Counted from the first letter of the stretch, positions 8,310-17,864 are shown. The stretch: DNA of 64,000 nucleotides from an uncultured Methylophaga sp. (GCF_947259025.1 NZ_CAMYKO010000002.1:1-64000), one strand, 5' to 3'. Notes: a model not told the origin generated them from the letters alone. Program-made: numbers and translations.

Positions 8310-8876
8310 ATGGAAATCAATATGTCGATCGCCGATAGCCACAACAGTGTGCTGATGGTTATCGATATTCAGGAAAAACTGACCACTGCTATGCCCAAAG
8401 GCGTGCGTGATCGGGTTATAGAACAGGTTGAAGTGCTGCTGACCGCGGCTGAAGCGCTGTCTGTACCGGTACTGGTGACCGAGCAATATCCCCGTGGTCT
8501 GGGCCATACTGAAGCGGCACTGCGAAACAAGCTGCCGCCCGATAGTCCGGTGATAGAAAAAACGCAGTTCTCATCGGCACAGGTTGAAGGTGTCACTGAT
8601 GCCCTGCAGGGGATGAAGCGTAAACAAATCTTCTTGGCAGGTATGGAAACCCATATCTGTGTTTTGCAGACTGCACTGGACTTGCTCAAACAGGGCTATG
8701 AAGTCTATGTGATTGAAGATGCGGTCAGCTCCCGCGCCAAGGGTAATCAGTTCAATGCCCTGCAGCGACTGCGACTCGCCGGTGCTGTCATTACCAATGT
8801 CGAATCTTTACTGTTTGAATGGCTGGGGGATGCCAGTCACCCTGAGTTCAAAAGACTTGCCAAGCTGATTGTTTAA
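8310..8876 (+). CDS. Isochorismatase-family cysteine hydrolase
   Basis: 188 residues. The catalytic triad of the family is visible: D19 in VIDIQEK, K84 in EKTQFSS and C117 in METHICVLQT, with the cis-peptide region just before the Cys. The start codon abuts the tolC stop; an internal ATG four codons later is possible. Family members hydrolyse isochorismate, nicotinamide or other amides, and many are uncharacterised YcaC-like hydrolases. The substrate here cannot be predicted. Cytoplasmic, probably co-transcribed with tolC. Confidence 0.88.
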   Translation: MEINMSIADSHNSVLMVIDIQEKLTTAMPKGVRDRVIEQVEVLLTAAEALSVPVLVTEQYPRGLGHTEAALRNKLPPDSPVIEKTQFSSAQVEGVTDALQGMKRKQIFLAGMETHICVLQTALDLLKQGYEVYVIEDAVSSRAKGNQFNALQRLRLAGAVITNVESLLFEWLGDASHPEFKRLAKLIV

Positions 8877-8878
8877 CG

Positions 8879-9067
8879 CTAACCGCGGCGGGTTCTGAGT
8901 TCACGACGCCGCTGACAGTTATCCAGTGTTTGCTGGCGCTGGTCACTGTTCATCGCTTCCCAGCCGATAATTTCCTCGATCGAACGAAAACAACCACGGC
9001 AGATCTCGCGTTCGTCGAGGCCGCATTTTCGTATGCAGGGGCTGGGGATGAAGGTTTGTTGGTTCAT
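8879..9067 (-). CDS. DUF1289 protein, small four-cysteine protein
   Basis: 62 residues with cysteines at 11, 15, 23 and 26 in the family pattern SPCIRKCGLDEREICRGCFR, followed by EEIIGW. The spacing suggests a small zinc or iron-sulfur binding knuckle. The function of DUF1289 proteins is unknown to me. It converges on the hydrolase gene with 2 nt between the stops. Upstream (9079-9098) there is a 7-bp hairpin TTTACAG/CTGTAAA. Confidence 0.88.
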   Translation of the reverse strand: MNQQTFIPSPCIRKCGLDEREICRGCFRSIEEIIGWEAMNSDQRQQTLDNCQRRRELRTRRG

Positions 9068-9162
9068 TGGTTGGGTATTTTACAGGTTCGGCTGTAAATT
9101 TCTGTGTAGCTTTTGGTTATCAAGTTGTTTCCGAGTTGACGAGGTAGTTCGGTTAAAGCAAC

Positions 9163-9560
9163 TTTTCGCCTTTATGGCGAGTCAGGGATTTGCTCGCCCA
9201 AATCCCTAACAACCCTAGGGCGCCCCACTGTGCTGGCCTGACGGCTCCACTGCGTTGCTCGGTTTATCTGGGGATTGGCCGAAACTCGCTAGCGCTCAGA
9301 CACTGCCCAATCCTTATCCAGATAAACCTGCGCTACTTGTCAGCACACAGGGGGTAAGGGACTACTCTTCTTCCCGTTTATTGTCGCCAAAAATTGAGTT
9401 TGGTTGATGGATTAAGTGGTCGAGTGTTTGAGCGAAGCGAGTTTTCGGCCACGCCATCAACCAAACTCAATTTTTGGAATCAAGGCAATAGCGGGTGCCG
9501 TTTTGTTTGGTTCGTTTATTTTGGGCATGCAAAATAAATGAACTCGCCATTTAGGCGAAA
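9163..9560. repeat. Composite intergenic repeat A (398 bp, terminal inverted repeats)
   Basis: Both ends carry a roughly 20-bp imperfect inverted repeat: left TTTCGCCTTTATGGCGAGTC, right (reverse complement) TTTCGCCTAAATGGCGAGTT. The interior, read on the minus strand, has the same block order as element B at 51619-52148: a block with CATTTATTTTGCATGCCC, an AACCAAACAAAA block, a hairpin around an AAAACTCGC motif, and a roughly 185-bp 3' block about 90 percent identical to B by eye. Three stems are visible: 9184-9207, 9261-9328 and the 24-bp hairpin at 9387-9477. No transposase or sensible protein is encoded. It looks like a MITE-like or structured-RNA element. Confidence 0.8.
9387..9477. repeat. 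Perfect 24-bp inverted repeat inside repeat A
   Basis: Arms 9387-9410 and 9454-9477 are exact reverse complements over 24 bp; the 43-nt loop contains a second, imperfect stem (GTGGTCGAG with TTCGGCCAC) around TGAGCGAAGCGAGTTTT. This is the longest perfect hairpin I noticed in the window. Confidence 0.9.
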
Positions 9561-9640
9561 GTACAAACTTGGGTGTTGGTTCAGGGCAGAGGTAATTAGC
9601 TGATAGCTTGATGACTGACCCCAAGCCAAGAGAGAAACCC

Positions 9641-11164
9641 TCACCCATGCTGCATCTGCCGCTTATTAGCAACACCGGCCTTGGATTTTTTAGTCAGACT
9701 GGGTAAGTTCTCATAATCCGGCACACCCTTGATATTGGCACGGGCATAATCCAGTTTCAGCTGGGCTTTGACCCGTTCAGGGGCAATACCCAGTTCTTCA
9801 GTCATCACCACATAAATCATCTCAAACAGCCGCCTCAGGTTAATCTTGTAACTCTGACCGGCCAGGTCAAACAGCTTATCTGACAGTTGCATAAAGCGAT
9901 TAAACGGTTCTTCACCTAATATCAGTGGCAGCGTATTGATAAAGCGGCCCGAGTTGCCAATCATGTCCCAGAAGCGGGCAAAGCGATTGACGCGTTGCAT
10001 CTGCATAAAGTCGATGTCGCTAGTCGACAAAATATTGTAGGGCGCCTGCGGATTGAAACGCAGATCATAGTTCTGGTTGTGCCGGTTTAACGGCGCGCCG
10101 CGCAGTCGTTTAAGAATGCCTAACTGGATTTCATGCGGGTTCAGCGCCACCAGTTGATCAAAGCTATCGGCAAAGTTTTCCAGCGTATCGCCGGGCAGGC
10201 CGAATATCAGGTCAGTGTGCAGGTGAGCACCGGTGTGTTCGCGCAGCCAGCGGATGTTGTCGCGGGTTTTATCATTATTCTGCCGGCGGCTGATCAGTGT
10301 TTGAATCTCCGGATCAAAAGTCTGAATACCGATTTCGAACTGCAGACTGTGCGGTGGGAAACGCTTCAGCGTCTCTTTCAGTTTTTCCGGCAGGTTGTCG
10401 GGCACCAGTTCGAAGTGCAGATACAGATCGTCGCTCATACGATCAAGGAAAAACTCAAGAATGCGGATACTGGTGCTGACTTTGAGGTTGAACGTGCGGT
10501 CGATAAACTTGAAGTTACGCACGCCGCGCTGCCAGAGCTGATCCATTTCCTGCAGAAAGGCTTCCAGCGGAAACGGTGTGGCTGTTTTATCCAACGCAGA
10601 CAGGCAGAACTCGCATTTAAACGGACAGCCCCGTGAGGCTTCGACGTAGATCAGCCGGTTGCGAATGTCCTCGTCGTCGTAAAAACGGTAGGGCAACACC
10701 AGTTCATCCAGCTTCATCGGCTGGCCTTCAATCAGTTTCTGCTTCGGCGGCGTGCCTGCCAGCAATTGCTTACACAGATCATGAAAACTCTGCTCGCCCT
10801 GGCCGCTGATGACATAATCGGCCTGCTCGCAGACTTCTGGCAGATCGGGGGCGTGACTGACTTCCGGGCCGCCCAGCACAATGGTGACATCAGGGGCGAT
10901 TTGTTTGATTAAAGCGACGGTGTCAGTGATTTCACGCACATTCCAGATATAGACACTGAAACCGATGATTTGAGGGTTAAAGCTGAGCAAATTTTCCGCA
11001 ATATTGAGTGGTCTTTCCTGAATGGTGAATTCCACAATTTCGGCTTCTGACTGTAAGGCCCCCAGATTGGCATAGAGGTAACGCAGGCCAAATGCAGTAT
11101 GCATATAGCGGGCGTTTAAGGTGCTCAGGAGTATCGTCATATCAGTCAGGGCTGGCGTCATCAT
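9641..11164 (-). CDS. B12-binding-domain radical SAM protein with DUF4080
   Basis: 507 residues; a start at residue 9 (MTILLSTLNARY, base 11140) is also possible and neither has a strong ribosome-binding site. Residues 10-140 form a cobalamin-binding Rossmann domain with VLGGPEVSH and VISGQGEQSF. The radical SAM motif is C180-P-F-K-C184-E-F-C187, and QFEIGIQTFDPE plus DLIFGLPGDT follow. The C-terminal part matches DUF4080. Such proteins usually methylate or rearrange unreactive carbons; the substrate is unknown. A terminator separates it from the TonB receptor gene upstream, and its 3' end abuts the repeat-A region. Confidence 0.88.
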   Translation of the reverse strand: MMTPALTDMTILLSTLNARYMHTAFGLRYLYANLGALQSEAEIVEFTIQERPLNIAENLLSFNPQIIGFSVYIWNVREITDTVALIKQIAPDVTIVLGGPEVSHAPDLPEVCEQADYVISGQGEQSFHDLCKQLLAGTPPKQKLIEGQPMKLDELVLPYRFYDDEDIRNRLIYVEASRGCPFKCEFCLSALDKTATPFPLEAFLQEMDQLWQRGVRNFKFIDRTFNLKVSTSIRILEFFLDRMSDDLYLHFELVPDNLPEKLKETLKRFPPHSLQFEIGIQTFDPEIQTLISRRQNNDKTRDNIRWLREHTGAHLHTDLIFGLPGDTLENFADSFDQLVALNPHEIQLGILKRLRGAPLNRHNQNYDLRFNPQAPYNILSTSDIDFMQMQRVNRFARFWDMIGNSGRFINTLPLILGEEPFNRFMQLSDKLFDLAGQSYKINLRRLFEMIYVVMTEELGIAPERVKAQLKLDYARANIKGVPDYENLPSLTKKSKAGVANKRQMQHG

Positions 11165-11220
11165 TTATCAGGAAGGTTCCATTCTACTGATGCTAAGGCC
11201 TGTTTTCATTCTCAACACAT

Positions 11221-11250
11221 AAAAAAGGCCGGACTGTGCCGGCCTTTTTG
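11221..11250 (-). terminator. Terminator of the TonB-receptor gene (bidirectional form)
   Basis: Stem AAGGCCGG/CCGGCCTT with A-run before and T-run after, 19 nt past the receptor stop on the minus strand. The minus-strand T-run at 11221-11226 fits a rho-independent terminator. Confidence 0.85.
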
Positions 11251-11268
11251 ACTGAAAAGCGGTCGCCT

Positions 11269-13392
11269 TTACCAGGATAAAGTAGCGACGATGCCAACCA
11301 CACGTGGATCGCCGTAGACGGCATTGCCATAGAGTGAATTTTCATTGAAGCGCTCTGTGCGGTAATCCTTGTCGAACAGGTTGTTAGCGTACAGGTAAGC
11401 GCCCCACTGATCCTGTTCATAGCCTACTTTAAGGTTAACCAGCGCGTAGGCATCGAGTTCAGTGTTTTCAGTGCCCAGACGATCCTCACCTTTATTGGCA
11501 TAAGACATATTCCCGTTGATAAACCAGCCGTTGTCGAAGCGGTAGGTACTGGCGAAGTTGGCAGTCCAGTTTCTGGAAAATTGGAACTCATCACCGGAGT
11601 AGTCAACACCATTGGCCTCAAAATCATCAAACTCGGTCTTGCTGTAACCAATACCTGCCAACAGATCCCAGTTGTTATTGACAGCGAACTTGCCTTCAAT
11701 TTCAAAGCCAAAGAGTTTGGATTCAGCAGCATTGATGATAAAAACATCTAGTGGATTAAATGCACCCGGTGGTGCCACGGTGACCTGCTGATCTTTCCAG
11801 TCGGTATAGAACACGTTGACGTTCAGATTCAGGCGTTTATCCAGGTGCAGGGAACGCAGAGAAGCCTCGTAATGGGTGGTAAACTCTTCATCAAACGAAC
11901 GGGCCTGGCCGCGAATCGGGTTGGTGGAAATACCGCCCGGACGATAACCACGCTGAACCACAAAACCGGTGGACAGCGTCTCAGACCACATATAGTTGAA
12001 ACCCAGTTTCGGTAACAGGTTGAAGTAGCTTTCATCTCCATCCTGCTGACCGCTGAGGCCGGCGAGAAAGCCATCAATTGTTGGGTCAAAAGGCCCATAA
12101 GACGCATTTCGTTCAATCAGCGTTTCGACATTACTGTCCCGCTTTTCATAATCAGCACGCAGGCCGGCCAGCAGGGTCAGTTTATCAGTCAGGTCGAAGT
12201 CAACGTCGGCAAACAACGCAGCGGTTTCAAATTCCTCATCAATAGCGTTGATTGAGTTGACAACGATGTCAAAGCCCAGGAGTCCAGTTGTCGGTGCCTG
12301 CACATTATCAGTGTTGTAGGCATCCTCCAGCTTTCCTTTGGCGAAAAATGCTCCGGCGACCGCCCGGACACGGTCCTTATCATATTTCAGCAAAAACTCC
12401 TGATTGAATTTGTACTCGTCGGTTTCCTGAGACAGCAGTGCATCCCCCGGACTGCCATCGAAGTCGGTATCGCGTTCAAAATCGCTGTTTACATAGCCGG
12501 TTCTGGATTCAAATGTCAGCACCTCATTGAGAGGCTGGATGATATCCAGTGATACGGTGTTGCTCTCGGTTTCCCAACTACTGGGAAAATTCAGCCGACT
12601 TTGATGACCACTCTGACGATCATCGACTGCACCGTCACCATGCTCATAGAAGCGATTGTTGTTGACAGTCAGCATAATCTCACCATCATTGGGGGTGAGG
12701 TAAAGTAACTTACCACGCATATTGGCGTTGTAGTTCCGATTAAAGTCGCTGTCGCCCAGAATATCGTTATCAACAAAACCATCTGTGCTTTGATAATCAC
12801 CAGTGATTCGGTATGCCAGATTATCGGTGATCGCACCGGTCTGCATAATCGCTGTCTGGTAGGTATTGTCCTCACCGTAAGCGACTTTGGCTTTACCGTT
12901 ACTGATGAATTCCGGATCTTTGGTTTTCAGTCGAATCTCACCAGCCAAGGAGTTACGGCCTGAAGTTGTTGACTGAGGACCACGCAGAACCTCCACGCTC
13001 TCCAGATCCCAGGTACTGATGGCATTATCCTGAATGCTTCGCGCTGTCAGCAGCCCATTGTCGATATAGATACCGATGGTGCCGGCACCACTGTCAGCCC
13101 CGGTAGCACCGGCATTGGCGATGCCGCGGATCGCCAGGCTATTAAAACCACTGGTGTTGGTGACATTGGGCAGCATCTCTATCAGCTCATAAAGGTTGTC
13201 ATTGCGGGTGCCGTTTTCCAGTTCCTCACTATCGACAACGCGGACACTCGACACCGTCTCCATCTGGCTGCGTTCTATTTTCTGGCCGGTGACAATAACG
13301 GGAGAGAGTTGTGTGGGTGATTCTGCCGAAAGTGCTGCGGCAGGGGTGAGCGCAGCGAGAATTAAACAGCAGAGAGTGCGCGGTTTATACAT
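11269..13392 (-). CDS. TonB-dependent outer-membrane receptor
   Basis: 707 residues. Signal peptide of about 23 residues (cleavage after LSA), then a TonB-box-like SPVIVTGQ, the plug domain with LAIRGIANAGA, VEVLRGPQSTTSGRNSLAG, and a beta-barrel ending in the aromatic VATLSW typical of outer-membrane proteins. Plug plus barrel length is normal. A Fur-like box lies about 70 nt upstream, so an iron-chelate ligand is the simplest guess; the sequence does not fix the ligand. It sits downstream of sbcB in the same direction with 124 nt between them, enough for its own promoter. The TonB2-type energiser is encoded 5 kb away. Confidence 0.92.
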   Translation of the reverse strand: MYKPRTLCCLILAALTPAAALSAESPTQLSPVIVTGQKIERSQMETVSSVRVVDSEELENGTRNDNLYELIEMLPNVTNTSGFNSLAIRGIANAGATGADSGAGTIGIYIDNGLLTARSIQDNAISTWDLESVEVLRGPQSTTSGRNSLAGEIRLKTKDPEFISNGKAKVAYGEDNTYQTAIMQTGAITDNLAYRITGDYQSTDGFVDNDILGDSDFNRNYNANMRGKLLYLTPNDGEIMLTVNNNRFYEHGDGAVDDRQSGHQSRLNFPSSWETESNTVSLDIIQPLNEVLTFESRTGYVNSDFERDTDFDGSPGDALLSQETDEYKFNQEFLLKYDKDRVRAVAGAFFAKGKLEDAYNTDNVQAPTTGLLGFDIVVNSINAIDEEFETAALFADVDFDLTDKLTLLAGLRADYEKRDSNVETLIERNASYGPFDPTIDGFLAGLSGQQDGDESYFNLLPKLGFNYMWSETLSTGFVVQRGYRPGGISTNPIRGQARSFDEEFTTHYEASLRSLHLDKRLNLNVNVFYTDWKDQQVTVAPPGAFNPLDVFIINAAESKLFGFEIEGKFAVNNNWDLLAGIGYSKTEFDDFEANGVDYSGDEFQFSRNWTANFASTYRFDNGWFINGNMSYANKGEDRLGTENTELDAYALVNLKVGYEQDQWGAYLYANNLFDKDYRTERFNENSLYGNAVYGDPRVVGIVATLSW

Positions 13393-13458
13393 TTCCTTGT
13401 GTTCTTCGTATTGATGAGGCTCAAACTTTCACAAAGTTTACACAAGAAAATCAAAAAT

Positions 13459-13477
13459 GTTAATGATTATGAGAATT
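13459..13477 (-). promoter_or_regulatory. Fur-box-like site upstream of the TonB receptor
   Basis: 19 bases match the inverted-repeat Fur consensus (GATAATGATTATCATTATC) at 14 of 19 positions by eye, including the unbroken core TAATGATTAT at 13461-13470. It lies 67-85 nt before the receptor start, in an A/T-rich promoter region. Confidence 0.6.
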
Positions 13478-13516
13478 GTTTCTATTTGCTTTTTAGTGTT
13501 TTATTCTGGAAAACGT

Positions 13517-14959
13517 TCAGATGTTATTCACTTCTTTCTTCAGCGACATACCGTATGATTCGAGTTGCTCCAGTATTTGTTGCTGTTCCGGCGACAGTGG
13601 CTGTTGTCGACTCTCGCTGAGCGCCTCGGCAAAACGATTGAAGTTCAGTATCTGAGCAGGCGCCTCATCACCCAGTCGCTGCTGTCTGTACTGTTGCCAA
13701 ATGGCCTGTTCCTCGGCATTCAATGTGTGTGGCCAGTTACGCGCCCGGTAGCGGAATAACAGTTCCGGCAGACGGCTATCTTCGAAAGGAATGGAAAGGG
13801 TCTGCAGCATCTCCGGTTCAGCACTGCGGATCACTTCCATTTTGCGCTTGTCACTGTCGCTGAAAAAGCCACCGCCATAGAGGCTGGCATCCGGATCATC
13901 AATAGCATCAAACTGGGGTTTGGTGAAGATGGCATTGAGTTTGGCGCTTAAATCCCCAGCGACGTTAAGTTGCTGCAAATGCAGGTCGTGCTGTTCACGA
14001 TCAATCTGCAGCCTGTCGGCGGCAGCATCATCCAGTGTGGCCGCCGGTACCACCACCGGACATTTATTGATATGCAGGGTCTTTAATGCGGGCCGTGTGA
14101 CGCCTTCAGGCAGATCAGCGCTGGCGGTAAACAAACGCTCGCGCAGGGTGTCTGCATCAAGATTAATCAGATCGGAAGGGTCATAACGCAGATCATAGAC
14201 GATAATGCCGTTGCTGTTATGCGGGTCTTTGGCCAGCGGCACCACCAGGGCTGTACCGCAGTAGTCACTGGGATACATGCGCGAGACATGAATCACCGGT
14301 TTGCGCTCATGCAGGTTTAGTAAGGGCGCGACATCGTGTTTACGGCGGTGGTTAAAGACAAAGTCATACAGCTTGGGCTGGGCTTTTTTAATCAGTTTTG
14401 CCATTTCAATGGTGGCATACACGTCGGCCAGCGCATCATGCGCACCGCTGTGTTCAATGCCATTGGCGGCAGTCAGTTCCTCCAGCCGGAAGCTGGGGTT
14501 GCCATCCTCGCGATCAGGCCAGTTGATACCTTCCGGCCGCAAAGCCCGCGTCAGCCTGACCATATCAATAATGTCCCAGCGGGAGTTACCGTTTTGCCAT
14601 TCTCGCGCGTAGGCATCGTAAAAATTACGAAACAGCGTGAAGCGGGTGAATTCGTCATCAAAACGCAGACTGTTGTAACCCACCCCGCAGGTACCGGGCT
14701 CGGCCAGCTCCTCATGAATACGGGCGATAAACTCGGCCTCGTTCAGCCCTTCTTTTTCGGCAAGTTGTGGTGACAGCCCTGTGACCAGCGCAGCTTGTGG
14801 ATGGGGGAGAAAGTCACCAGCCGGTTTGCAGTAGATCATCAGTGGCTCACCGATGATATTTAAATCTTCATCAGTGCGGATGCCGGCAAACTGCAAAGGC
14901 CGATCAAAACGCGGATCGATGCCGGAAGTTTCATAATCGTGCCAGTAAAGCGTGGTCAT
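13517..14959 (-). CDS. sbcB: Exodeoxyribonuclease I
   Basis: 480 residues, normal for ExoI. The DEDD exonuclease begins at once: WHDYETSGIDPRFDRPLQFA gives D8 and E10, GYNSLRFDDEFTRF the middle Asp, and SGAHDALADVYATIEMAKL the last acidic residue with its His. The SH3-like and C-terminal helical parts follow (VVPLAKDP, LLFRYRARNWP, LNAEEQAIW). It degrades single-stranded DNA from the 3' end in recombination and mismatch repair. Divergent short spacing to hemL's terminator suggests a single-gene unit. Confidence 0.96.
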   Translation of the reverse strand: MTTLYWHDYETSGIDPRFDRPLQFAGIRTDEDLNIIGEPLMIYCKPAGDFLPHPQAALVTGLSPQLAEKEGLNEAEFIARIHEELAEPGTCGVGYNSLRFDDEFTRFTLFRNFYDAYAREWQNGNSRWDIIDMVRLTRALRPEGINWPDREDGNPSFRLEELTAANGIEHSGAHDALADVYATIEMAKLIKKAQPKLYDFVFNHRRKHDVAPLLNLHERKPVIHVSRMYPSDYCGTALVVPLAKDPHNSNGIIVYDLRYDPSDLINLDADTLRERLFTASADLPEGVTRPALKTLHINKCPVVVPAATLDDAAADRLQIDREQHDLHLQQLNVAGDLSAKLNAIFTKPQFDAIDDPDASLYGGGFFSDSDKRKMEVIRSAEPEMLQTLSIPFEDSRLPELLFRYRARNWPHTLNAEEQAIWQQYRQQRLGDEAPAQILNFNRFAEALSESRQQPLSPEQQQILEQLESYGMSLKKEVNNI

Positions 14960-15024
14960 AGTGTCTGTCCGGGAAGTGAAGGGTCTAACTTAACCGAGTG
15001 ATCAGCAGCGAACAAGGTGATAAC

Positions 15025-15057
15025 AAAAAGCCATACATCGCAAAACGATGTATGGCT
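15025..15057 (-). terminator. Terminator of hemL
   Basis: Perfect 12-bp stem (15029-15040 with 15046-15057) and 5-nt loop; the A-run at 15025-15029 gives a T-run on the minus strand. It lies 19 nt past the hemL stop. Confidence 0.85.
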
Positions 15058-15075
15058 AATGCACCAGGCTCAGTT

Positions 15076-16356
15076 TCAGAGGCTGGCAAATGCTTCGCGA
15101 GCTGCAGTCAGGGTCGCTTCAATTTCAGTATCGCCGTGTGCCGCCGAAATAAATCCGGCTTCAAAAGCGGAAGGCGCCAGATAAACACCGCGATCAAGCA
15201 TGGCATGGAAGAATTTTTTGAAGCGTTCCTGATCGCTGGCAGCCACCTGTTCAAAATGACGTACCTTTATATCTTCAGTGAAGAACAGGCCGAACATGCC
15301 ACCGACATGGTTGGTGGTCATGGCAATGCCATTATCATCAGCAGCTTGCTGCAGACCTTTGACCAGTTTATCGGTAGCAGCACTCAGCTCGTCATGAAAG
15401 CCGGGAGACTGCAGCAGTTTCAGTGTGGCAAGACCGGCGGCCATGGCTATCGGGTTACCCGACAAGGTACCGGCCTGATAAACCGGGCCTAGTGGTGCGA
15501 TATGCTCCATGACTTCACGTTTGCCACCAAACGCGCCCACAGGCAGACCGCCGCCAATGACTTTACCGAAAGTGGTCAGGTCGGGGGTGACGCCATAATG
15601 CGCCTGAGCGCCGCCCAGTGCTACGCGAAAACCAGTCATCACTTCATCAAAGATGAGTACGGTGCCGTACTCGTCACAGATCTCGCGCAGGCCCTCGAGG
15701 AAACCGGGCTCGGGTGGAATACAATTCATATTACCGGCGACCGGTTCGATAATGATGCAGGCAATCTCGTTACCAGCTTCGCGGAAGCAGTCGCGCACTG
15801 AATCCAGATCATTAAATCGCAGGGTCAGGGTGTGCTGGGCCAGAGACTCGGGCACACCAGCAGAGGAGGGCACGCCCAGTGTCAGCGCACCGGAACCGGC
15901 CTTGACCAGCAGCGAGTCAGCGTGGCCGTGGTAGCAGCCTTCAAACTTCACAATCTTATCGCGTCCGGTATAACCACGGGCCAGACGAATCGCGCTCATG
16001 GTGGCTTCGGTACCGGAACTGACCATACGCACCAGTTCCATTGATGGCACCAGTTCACAGACCAGATCAGCCATTTCGGTTTCAATCTGTGTCGGGGCGC
16101 CAAAACCCAGACCATGCTGCACCGCTTCTGTCACTGCGCTGAGCACCTCTGGATGGGCATGGCCCACGATCATCGGCCCCCAAGAGCCGATATAGTCAAC
16201 GTACTGCTTGCCCTCGGCATCGGTCAGCCAGGCACCTTTGCCTTCGCGGAAAAAGACCGGGTCGCCACCCACGCCTTTGAAGGCTCTTACGGGTGAATTC
16301 ACGCCGCCGGGAATGTGTTTTTGTGCGTTTTGAAACAGTGACTGATTGGTTTGCAT
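15076..16356 (-). CDS. hemL: Glutamate-1-semialdehyde 2,1-aminomutase
   Basis: 426 residues from the ATG at 16356, preceded by AGGGA; a start 13 codons upstream is less likely since family members begin near [21 protein letters not shown]-dependent class III aminotransferase fold with the cofactor lysine in [18 protein letters not shown] and the tetrapyrrole-enzyme pattern [15 protein letters not shown]. It converts glutamate-1-semialdehyde into 5-aminolevulinate in the C5 pathway of haem and cobalamin synthesis, in the cytoplasm. It is transcribed away from the two-component genes. Confidence 0.97.
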   Translation of the reverse strand: MQTNQSLFQNAQKHIPGGVNSPVRAFKGVGGDPVFFREGKGAWLTDAEGKQYVDYIGSWGPMIVGHAHPEVLSAVTEAVQHGLGFGAPTQIETEMADLVCELVPSMELVRMVSSGTEATMSAIRLARGYTGRDKIVKFEGCYHGHADSLLVKAGSGALTLGVPSSAGVPESLAQHTLTLRFNDLDSVRDCFREAGNEIACIIIEPVAGNMNCIPPEPGFLEGLREICDEYGTVLIFDEVMTGFRVALGGAQAHYGVTPDLTTFGKVIGGGLPVGAFGGKREVMEHIAPLGPVYQAGTLSGNPIAMAAGLATLKLLQSPGFHDELSAATDKLVKGLQQAADDNGIAMTTNHVGGMFGLFFTEDIKVRHFEQVAASDQERFKKFFHAMLDRGVYLAPSAFEAGFISAAHGDTEIEATLTAAREAFASL

Positions 16357-16433
16357 GCCGCTCCCTAATTCTCTCCGAATAATGTGTAGAAACAAGATAT
16401 GCGATAATTCTAACTTATCTATGCAATAAGCAA

Positions 16434-17864
16434 ATGATCATGAGTTTAAAATTACGATTGTTGATCATCGTGACGATTATCCTGCTGATTAACTTCGCTG
16501 CTGCGGGGTATCTGATGGTACAGAATGCCCGCCAGGCGCTGGCGCAGGAAATGGCTTCCAGTACTCAGCTGGCAAAAGGTCTGTTGGTCAATGCCTTACC
16601 GACATTACGTTTTTCCAATGATTTGAGCGAACGCCTGACACTGATCGTCGACAGTGTGCGCCACACCCGCCATATTCGAGCCTGGTTTGAAGATATGAAC
16701 GGTATGCCGCTGATCGGCCAGGAAGATCAGACCGGTTTTTTCAACAAGCCGGATGCGCCCGACTGGTTTATCCGCATGATGGAGCCGGAGGCCGTGGCGT
16801 TCAGGCGACTGATTACCAAGGGCAGTAAATCCTATGGCTATCTGGTGGTGGAAGCCGATCCCAGCGATGAGGTGACCGAGGTCTGGCAGGATATCAACAC
16901 CCTGTTCTGGCTGGGCTTTGCCTTCCTGCTGTTGATCCTGGCACTCATCTATCTGGCATTGCGGCAGGGCCTGAAACCCTTGTCACAGCTCTCCAATGCC
17001 TTGGGTCACCTGGAGCAGGGCGATTTTTCGGCGCGCGTCGATACCTCGGCGGTAAAAGAGCTTAACCCGATTCAGATCCGCTTTAACCATATGGCCAGTG
17101 TGTTGGAAAAAACCATGGCGGAAAACCATGCGCTGGCCGGTAATATGCTCAGCCTGCAGGAATCCGAACGCCGTGATCTGGCGCGTGAGCTGCATGATGA
17201 ATTGGCACCGTGCCTGTTTGGTATCCGCGTCGATCTGGGCGAAATTGAGCGCCTGGCCGGTGACAATGAGGTGCCGCAAATCGAAGAAAAAGTCGGCTCG
17301 GTCAAACTGATAACCAATCACATTCAGTCGCTGGTGCGTAAAATGCTCAGTCGGCTGCGGCCGATGACTTTGGATGATCTGGGGCTGGCTGAAGCATTGC
17401 GAGATATGTTGCACAACTGGCGCGACCGGCAGCCGGAGATTGACTGGGAATGGGACTTTGTCGGTGATTTTCATGATCTGCCCGACACGCTTCAGGTCAC
17501 GGTGTACCGGGTGGTGCAGGAATGTACCACCAACTGCGTACGCCACGCCGAGGCCAGCCACGTCAAAGTCGAGGTCAGACGTGAGGATGAAGCCATGAAA
17601 GTGGCCGTGACCGACGACGGTAAGGGGCTGGACTCCAACCTGGTGCGCGGTTTCGGCCTGATTGGTATGCGTGAACGGGTATCGGCTTTGGGCGGCCGCA
17701 TTGCGTTTGATACGGAAGAGGGACACGGCCTGCAGGTGCGGGTATTAATTCCATTGAAAGGTGAGACAAACAATGAAACAGGCAGTAACGATATTGGTGG
17801 TGGACGATCATCCGATAGTCAGGGCGGGCTGTCGACAGCTGATACAGCAAATTCCCACGGCTAA
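16434..17864 (+). CDS. NarX/DegS-type sensor histidine kinase
   Basis: 476 residues (ATG 16440 also possible). One membrane helix at about 6-26, a periplasmic sensor region of some 130 residues, a second helix ([18 protein letters not shown], about 162-179), a HAMP segment, then HisKA_3 with the phospho-acceptor in [10 protein letters not shown] and an HATPase_c domain (N-box [14 protein letters not shown]-boxes DDGKGLD and [11 protein letters not shown]). The last 30 residues after VLIPLKGE are Gly/Ser/Asn/Asp-rich and are encoded inside the downstream response-regulator gene, a 92-nt overlap. The signal is unknown. Partner is the regulator at 17773. Confidence 0.9.
   Translation: MIMSLKLRLLIIVTIILLINFAAAGYLMVQNARQALAQEMASSTQLAKGLLVNALPTLRFSNDLSERLTLIVDSVRHTRHIRAWFEDMNGMPLIGQEDQTGFFNKPDAPDWFIRMMEPEAVAFRRLITKGSKSYGYLVVEADPSDEVTEVWQDINTLFWLGFAFLLLILALIYLALRQGLKPLSQLSNALGHLEQGDFSARVDTSAVKELNPIQIRFNHMASVLEKTMAENHALAGNMLSLQESERRDLARELHDELAPCLFGIRVDLGEIERLAGDNEVPQIEEKVGSVKLITNHIQSLVRKMLSRLRPMTLDDLGLAEALRDMLHNWRDRQPEIDWEWDFVGDFHDLPDTLQVTVYRVVQECTTNCVRHAEASHVKVEVRREDEAMKVAVTDDGKGLDSNLVRGFGLIGMRERVSALGGRIAFDTEEGHGLQVRVLIPLKGETNNETGSNDIGGGRSSDSQGGLSTADTANSHG

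Noticed and set aside
9387-9477. CRISPR array or attC site
   Set aside because: There is a single large hairpin, not a series of short repeats with unique spacers, and no integrase gene is nearby.
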